Shown here: positions 59,684 to 64,000 of the stretch, in pieces
Layout: each line of letters opens with the position of its first letter
Numbering within the stretch: position 1 is the first letter of the stretch
From: Bradyrhizobium icense
Lineage (GTDB): Bacteria > Pseudomonadota > Alphaproteobacteria > Rhizobiales > Xanthobacteraceae
Length of the DNA: 64,000 bases
Direction: 5' to 3'
NCBI RefSeq assembly: GCF_001693385.1
Contig: NZ_CP016428.1
Location: 6,138,001 to 6,202,000, forward strand
Position numbers and translations under genes: made by a program
The notes under the pieces: model-generated
What the model was told of the DNA's origin: nothing
What the model saw: only the letters and a program-made list of their open reading frames with translations
Database searches by the model: none

Positions 59684-60427
59684 CTAAATCACGATCTCCC
59701 GCATCACCCTTCGGCAATCCATCTCATATTCGAGGTCAATCACCGGCGGCCGTGCAAAATGCCAGGTCAAACCCGAACGCGCGGCGCCGCGGCGAACCAG
59801 CGCGTGGGCAAAGACGTGGTGGAAATCGTGGATGGTGTAGGTCTGCACATCCGTCGCGTCTTTCCAGCCGAACCCTAACTCGGCCATGCGCCGCTCCATG
59901 ACGTCGGCGACGTAACGGACCTTCTCCGCAATGCCCTCGGGACTGACGTCGCGGTAACGGACCGTACGTTCGGCATAGCTCGCATTGCCCTCCTGCGACT
60001 CGCCGCTGCCCGCGATCACGAAGCTTGGCGCCGCGCCCTTGCTCGGCCGCGTAAACGAGAAGGCGTAGAACGATGGTTCAGCCGGCGGATCGATCTCCGG
60101 GCAGACATTGCTGCGCGCCACCGGATTGGTCGAGCCGTCATAGACGCCCCATTCGCTGAGCGTCTTGACATAGTGCAGGTTGAAATTGCGGAACCCCTCG
60201 TCGGTGAATGCCGCCGGCGAGCGCAATTCGCAGGCGCAGAATGACGTCAGCGACCTGCCCGCCGCCTCAATGTATTTTGCGATCTGCGCAAAGCCTTCGG
60301 CCAGCGGCAGCCATTTGTCGAAGCGCACCCGCTCGATCTCAAATCCGGGATTGGCTGCGACACCGCCCGAATACTGGAACACGGCGGGAATGAAGCGGTA
60401 GTTGCCGGCGGGAAAGTCGCTCGTCAT
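59684..60427 (-). CDS. RidA/YjgF-like family protein, possible enamine or aminomuconate-type deaminase
   Basis: The 247-residue protein has a C-terminal RidA-like half (ERTVRYRDVSPEGIAEKVRY, DVQTYTIHDFHHVFAHAL) and an N-terminal related half (RFIPAVFQYSGGVAANPG). Its length is about twice that of RidA, so it may be a fused pair of the fold. Some relatives are annotated as deaminases of amino-muconates, but I cannot fix the function. The ATG has AGGGAG upstream. The gene is convergent with the DUF1028 gene and transcribed singly. Deamination of products from the nearby D-amino acid dehydrogenase would fit, but is inference. Confidence 0.6.
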   Translation of the reverse strand: MTSDFPAGNYRFIPAVFQYSGGVAANPGFEIERVRFDKWLPLAEGFAQIAKYIEAAGRSLTSFCACELRSPAAFTDEGFRNFNLHYVKTLSEWGVYDGSTNPVARSNVCPEIDPPAEPSFYAFSFTRPSKGAAPSFVIAGSGESQEGNASYAERTVRYRDVSPEGIAEKVRYVADVMERRMAELGFGWKDATDVQTYTIHDFHHVFAHALVRRGAARSGLTWHFARPPVIDLEYEMDCRRVMREIVI

Positions 60428-60491
60428 GTTGGCTCCCTGCTTTTTCTATCTTTTAGCATGGAGACACACCGGCGTCGCATCTCCCGGCATG

Positions 60492-60529
60492 AAAAAAGCG
60501 GCGGCAACGATTTCCCGCTGCCGCCGCTT
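60492..60529 (-). terminator. Intrinsic terminator of the RND operon
   Basis: AAGCGGCGGCA pairs with TGCCGCCGCTT around a 12-base loop and is followed on the minus strand by TTTT. It lies about 23 bp beyond the RND stop and ends the efflux operon. Confidence 0.82.
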
Positions 60530-60551
60530 GCTATTCTGCGGTTACAGAGGC

Positions 60552-63500
60552 TCAGGTCGGCTTGAGCGTCGACCTACCAAGATCGAAATCCGCGATCTCC
60601 TTGGTCCGCTTGGAATCGGCCTTGGCCTGGTGATCGGTGGCCAACCAGACATAGACCGCCGGCAGCACGAACAGCGTAAACAACGTGCCGATCGACATGC
60701 CGGCTACGACCACGAGACCGATCGAGAACCGGCTGGCAGCGCCCGCGCCCGTGGCGGTCAGCAACGGGATCAGACCGGTAACCATCGCCGCCGTCGTCAT
60801 CAGGATCGGCCGCAGCCGGATGCGGGCAGCCATTTCGATCGCCGAACGCTTGTCGAGGCCTTCCTTGAGCTGCAGCTCGTTGGCGAACTCCACCATCAGG
60901 ATGCCGTGCTTGGTGATCAGACCGACCAGCGTCAGCAGCCCGACCTGGGTGTAGATGTTGATCGTCGCCACCCCAAAGAACAGCGGGATCAGCGCACCGA
61001 CGATCGCCATGGGAACGCTGATCATGATCACCAGCGGATCGCGCAGGCTTTCGAACTGCGCCGCCAGCACCAGGAAGATGATGATCAGCGCGAAGCCGAA
61101 GGTGATCGCGAGCTGGTTGCCTTCCTGCACATATTGCCGGGAGTCGGCCAGATAGTCGTGGCCAAAACCAGCAGGCATCTTCTTCGCTTCGCCTTCCAGG
61201 AAGTCCACCGCCTGCCCAACCGTTACGCCCGGCATCGGCACCGCCGAGAAGGTCGCTGAATTGAGCTGGTTGTAATGCGTCAGTGCATTCGGATCGGTGG
61301 CGGTTTCGATCGAAACGATGGTCGACAGCGGCACTAGCTGCCCAGTGTTGGTCGGGACGTAATAGCCGCCAAGCGCGTCCGGCGACAACCGCTTGTCACG
61401 CGGCACCTGCGGGATCACCTGATACGAGCGTCCCTCCAGGTTGAAGCGGTTGACGTAATTGCCGCCCAACAGCGTCTGCAAGGTAGCGCCGACCTGCGAC
61501 ATGTTGATGCCGAGGTCGCTCGCCTTGGAACGGTCGATCGAGACGCGAACCACCGGCTGATTGAATTCGAGGTCGCTGTCGGAGACGATGAACAGACCGC
61601 TCTGGCGCGCCGCGTCCTTCAGCTTCGCCATCTGCTCATAGACAGCCTGGAAGCCGGCGGTCGAATTGATCACCATCTGTATCGGCAGGCCGCCGGGCCC
61701 GCCCGGCAACGGCGGCAGGTTGAACGCAAACGCCTGAACGCCTTCGATCTTGCTGATCTCCGCCTGCACCAGCGGCTTTAGCGCGATCGAGGAACGCTCA
61801 CGCTCGTCCCACGGCTTGAGCAGCATGCCGGCGATGCCGCCCTGCGGCCCATTGATGCCGTTCAGGACGAAACGCAGGTCGGTTTCCGGAAAACTGGCAA
61901 AGGCCTTGTCGAGCTTGTCGCCATAGAAGTCGATGTAATCGATGTTGGCGTATTTCGGCGCCTTGGTCACGGAGAACACGATGCCCTGGTCCTCTTCGGG
62001 CGCGAGCTCCTTGGAGGTGTTCATGTAGAGGAAACCGACCAGACCCAGCATCGTCAGCGCGAACAAGCCGGTGATCGGGCGATAGTCGAGCGAGCGATCG
62101 AGCTGGCGACCGTACCAGCGTGTCATTGAGCCGAACACCCTGTTGACCAGCCTTGAGAACCGCCCCTCGTCGGCGCTCTTTAGGAGGACCGAGCACATCA
62201 TCGGCGACAGCGTCAACGCGATCACGCCCGACACGATCACCGAGCCCGCCAGCGTGAAGGCGAATTCGCGGAATAGCGAACCGGTCAGGCCGCCGAGGAA
62301 GCCGATCGGCGCGTACACGGCGGCAAGCGTAATCGTCATGGAGATCACGGGCCCGACGATTTCGCGCGCGCCTTGCAGTGACGCCTGGACGGGCGTTTTT
62401 CCTTCCTCCAGATGGCGATGGATGTTCTCCACCACCACGATGGCGTCGTCGACCACAAGACCGATCGCCAGCACCATCGCCAGCAGCGTCAGCAAGTTAA
62501 AGCTGAAGCCCATGATCAGCATCAGGCTGCAGACGCCGATCAGCGACAGCGGAATCGTGACCACCGGGATGATGACGGAGCGGAACGAAGCCAGGAACAG
62601 GAAGATCACGATGACGACGATCAGCACCGCTTCGATCAGCGTGTTCTTGACCTCGTCGATCGACGACTGAATGAACTTGGTCGAATCGTAGGCCACCTTC
62701 ATTTTCATCGACGGTGGCAGGTTGCGCTCGATCTCCGGCATCAACGCACGCACGCCCGTGACCAGTGTCAGCGGGTTGCCTTGCGGCGTCGCCTGTACGC
62801 CGATGAAGATTGCGCGTTCGCCGCTGAAGGCGACGCTCGCGTCCGAGCTCTGGGCGGCAAGTTCGACGGTTGCGATGTCCTCGATCCGCACGAAACCGCC
62901 GTCCTTGGACTTGACGATCATCTTCTTGAACTGTTCCAGATTCCGCAGGTCAGTGTTGGTCTGGACGTTCGAGACGATGAAGTAGCCCTTCGACTGACCG
63001 GCCGCGGCCTGGAAGTTGTTGGCCGCTATTGCCTGCGAGACGTCGGTCGGCGACACGCCACGGCCCGCCATGCGCACCGGATCGAGCCACAGGCGCATCG
63101 CGAAGGTCTGGCCGCCAAGAATATCGGCGGATGCGACGCCGTCGACCGTCGACAGCAGCGGCTGCACGACGCGCGTCAGATAGTCTGAGATTGCCGAGCC
63201 CGAGAGTTCGTCGCTGGAGAAGCCGAGATACATCACGGCCGTGGTCTGGCCGGTCGTCTTGGTCACGACCGGATCGTTCGATTCCTTCGGGATCAAATAT
63301 TTGACCGAGTTCACCTTCGCGAGAACTTCGGTCAGCGCCTGGTTCGGGTCGAAATTCAGCTTGATGTAGACCTGAATCGTGCTGGTGCCCTGCACCGACG
63401 ACGAAGTGATGTAGTCGACGCCCTCGGCGGAAGCGACCGCCTGCTCGATCGGCGTGGTGATGAAACCTTGAATCAGGTTCGCCGACGCACCCGGATATGA

Positions 63501-63647
63501 GGTGATGATGTTGACCACCGTGTTCGACAGCTTCGGATATTGCCGGATCGGCAATACGCTGGCGGCCCGCAGACCGATCAGGAGGATCAGCAGGCTGACG
63601 ACGACCGACAGGACCGGACGCTTGATGAAGATATCGGTGAAGGCCAT
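60552..63647 (-). CDS. RND multidrug efflux permease (HAE1 family)
   Basis: The 1031-residue inner membrane pump has the HAE1 layout: an N-terminal helix (IFIKRPVLSVVVSLLILLIG), a large periplasmic porter loop, and the TM4 proton-relay Asp pair in GLVVDDAIVVVENIHRHLEEG. A duplicated second half (LVGLITKHGILMVEFANELQ) follows. It exports drugs or other hydrophobic compounds with a periplasmic adaptor and an outer-membrane channel. The adaptor is the partial gene upstream; no TolC-like gene is visible. The ATG is preceded by GGGATG. Confidence 0.95.
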   Translation of the reverse strand: MAFTDIFIKRPVLSVVVSLLILLIGLRAASVLPIRQYPKLSNTVVNIITSYPGASANLIQGFITTPIEQAVASAEGVDYITSSSVQGTSTIQVYIKLNFDPNQALTEVLAKVNSVKYLIPKESNDPVVTKTTGQTTAVMYLGFSSDELSGSAISDYLTRVVQPLLSTVDGVASADILGGQTFAMRLWLDPVRMAGRGVSPTDVSQAIAANNFQAAAGQSKGYFIVSNVQTNTDLRNLEQFKKMIVKSKDGGFVRIEDIATVELAAQSSDASVAFSGERAIFIGVQATPQGNPLTLVTGVRALMPEIERNLPPSMKMKVAYDSTKFIQSSIDEVKNTLIEAVLIVVIVIFLFLASFRSVIIPVVTIPLSLIGVCSLMLIMGFSFNLLTLLAMVLAIGLVVDDAIVVVENIHRHLEEGKTPVQASLQGAREIVGPVISMTITLAAVYAPIGFLGGLTGSLFREFAFTLAGSVIVSGVIALTLSPMMCSVLLKSADEGRFSRLVNRVFGSMTRWYGRQLDRSLDYRPITGLFALTMLGLVGFLYMNTSKELAPEEDQGIVFSVTKAPKYANIDYIDFYGDKLDKAFASFPETDLRFVLNGINGPQGGIAGMLLKPWDERERSSIALKPLVQAEISKIEGVQAFAFNLPPLPGGPGGLPIQMVINSTAGFQAVYEQMAKLKDAARQSGLFIVSDSDLEFNQPVVRVSIDRSKASDLGINMSQVGATLQTLLGGNYVNRFNLEGRSYQVIPQVPRDKRLSPDALGGYYVPTNTGQLVPLSTIVSIETATDPNALTHYNQLNSATFSAVPMPGVTVGQAVDFLEGEAKKMPAGFGHDYLADSRQYVQEGNQLAITFGFALIIIFLVLAAQFESLRDPLVIMISVPMAIVGALIPLFFGVATINIYTQVGLLTLVGLITKHGILMVEFANELQLKEGLDKRSAIEMAARIRLRPILMTTAAMVTGLIPLLTATGAGAASRFSIGLVVVAGMSIGTLFTLFVLPAVYVWLATDHQAKADSKRTKEIADFDLGRSTLKPT

Positions 63648-63748
63648 CGCAAATCATCCCGCTGGGTTCAGCATTTCCGGGCGCGGCCGAGCCATCAGAC
63701 CCGCCGCCCATCTTTCGCCGCGGCTCCTCAAGGAAGCCGCATCATGTA

Positions 63749-64000
63749 TCAGTAGCGCGGCGGCTTCGCCGGAATCGCCGGCACCGGATCGTTCGAAATC
63801 GTCACGGCAGCTCCGGACTGCAGCTTGAGCTGTCCCACCGCCACGACGCGGTCGCCCTCCTTCAGGCCCTTCAGGACTTCGGCGCGGCCCTCAAGGCGCT
63901 TTCCGGTCTGCACGAAGGTGCGCGTCGCTATCAGGCTGGTCTTGCCGTCCTCCTCCTTCTTTTCACTGAGGAGGTAGACCGAGTCGCCATAGAGCGTGTA
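63749..64000 (-). CDS. RND efflux periplasmic adaptor, C-terminal part only (cut by window edge)
   Basis: The last 83 residues of an open frame reach the window edge. They read as the C-terminal beta-barrel and membrane-proximal part of an HlyD/MFP adaptor, with LYGDSVYLLSEKKEEDGKT, EGRAEVLKGLKEGDRVVAVG and QLKLQSGAAVTISN, ending in a Pro-rich tail. It lies 101 bp upstream of the RND gene on the same strand, so the two form one efflux operon. The start and the rest of the gene lie beyond 64000. Confidence 0.85.
   Translation of the reverse strand, partial: YTLYGDSVYLLSEKKEEDGKTSLIATRTFVQTGKRLEGRAEVLKGLKEGDRVVAVGQLKLQSGAAVTISNDPVPAIPAKPPRY

Overview
The window is about 64 kb of GC-rich DNA (roughly 63-65 % by eye) from an alphaproteobacterial chromosome, most likely Bradyrhizobium or a close relative. 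I infer this from the gene content: methyl-accepting chemotaxis proteins (MCPs) in tandem, Liv and peptide ABC transporters, a paa cluster led by paaX, a phasin with a second PHA synthase, and a CYP102 P450. The intergenic hairpin repeats point the same way. Coding density is high, no gene-free stretch exceeds 300 bp, and I saw no rRNA, tRNA, CRISPR array, prophage or transposase.

Layout. 0.3-7.5 kb: an AraC-type regulator and three tandem MCP genes with different sensor modules but nearly identical signalling domains. 7.6-11.4 kb: a complete C4 sugar-acid (threonate/erythronate) route, otnK-otnI-ltnD facing otnC. 11.5-20.5 kb: a Liv-type ABC transporter with a DUF1445 hydro-lyase, facing a LysR regulator, an M20 amidohydrolase and a D-2-hydroxyacid dehydrogenase. 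A perfect LysR-type dyad lies between the two arms, so this reads as one uncharacterised catabolic module. 20.6-28.5 kb: tartrate-dehydrogenase-like protein, an SDR lacking its catalytic residues, an amidase, a sulfite-oxidase-like protein, an alpha/beta hydrolase-OsmC fusion, a YeeE/YedE sulfur transporter and a zinc-free MDR reductase. 28.5-35.3 kb: phenylacetate catabolism, paaX-paaABCDE-paaI-paaK. Later steps of the pathway (paaG/Z/F/H/J) are not in the window.

35.4-49.8 kb: a region rich in storage-lipid and acyl-chain functions. It holds two paralogous lipase-like hydrolases, a phasin, a two-part class III/IV-type PHA synthase (short PhaE-like subunit plus PhaC) overlapping a GNAT gene, a self-sufficient CYP102 P450, an epoxide hydrolase, a wax ester synthase/DGAT and a small DUF6489-type protein. 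49.9-60.4 kb: a D-amino-acid-dehydrogenase-like flavoprotein facing a peptide ABC transporter operon that continues into a gamma-glutamyltransferase and a DUF1028 protein, then a RidA-like gene. This suggests uptake and breakdown of small or gamma-glutamyl peptides. 60.5-64 kb: an RND efflux pump and the C-terminal end of its adaptor, cut by the window edge.

Short palindromic repeats of at least three families occupy many intergenic spaces, some of them inside operons (livK/livH, paaB/paaC, P450/epoxide hydrolase). The best candidates for new biology are the lipid/PHA region with its atypical P450, the LysR-controlled hydro-lyase/carbamoylase module, and the SDR with a missing catalytic lysine.
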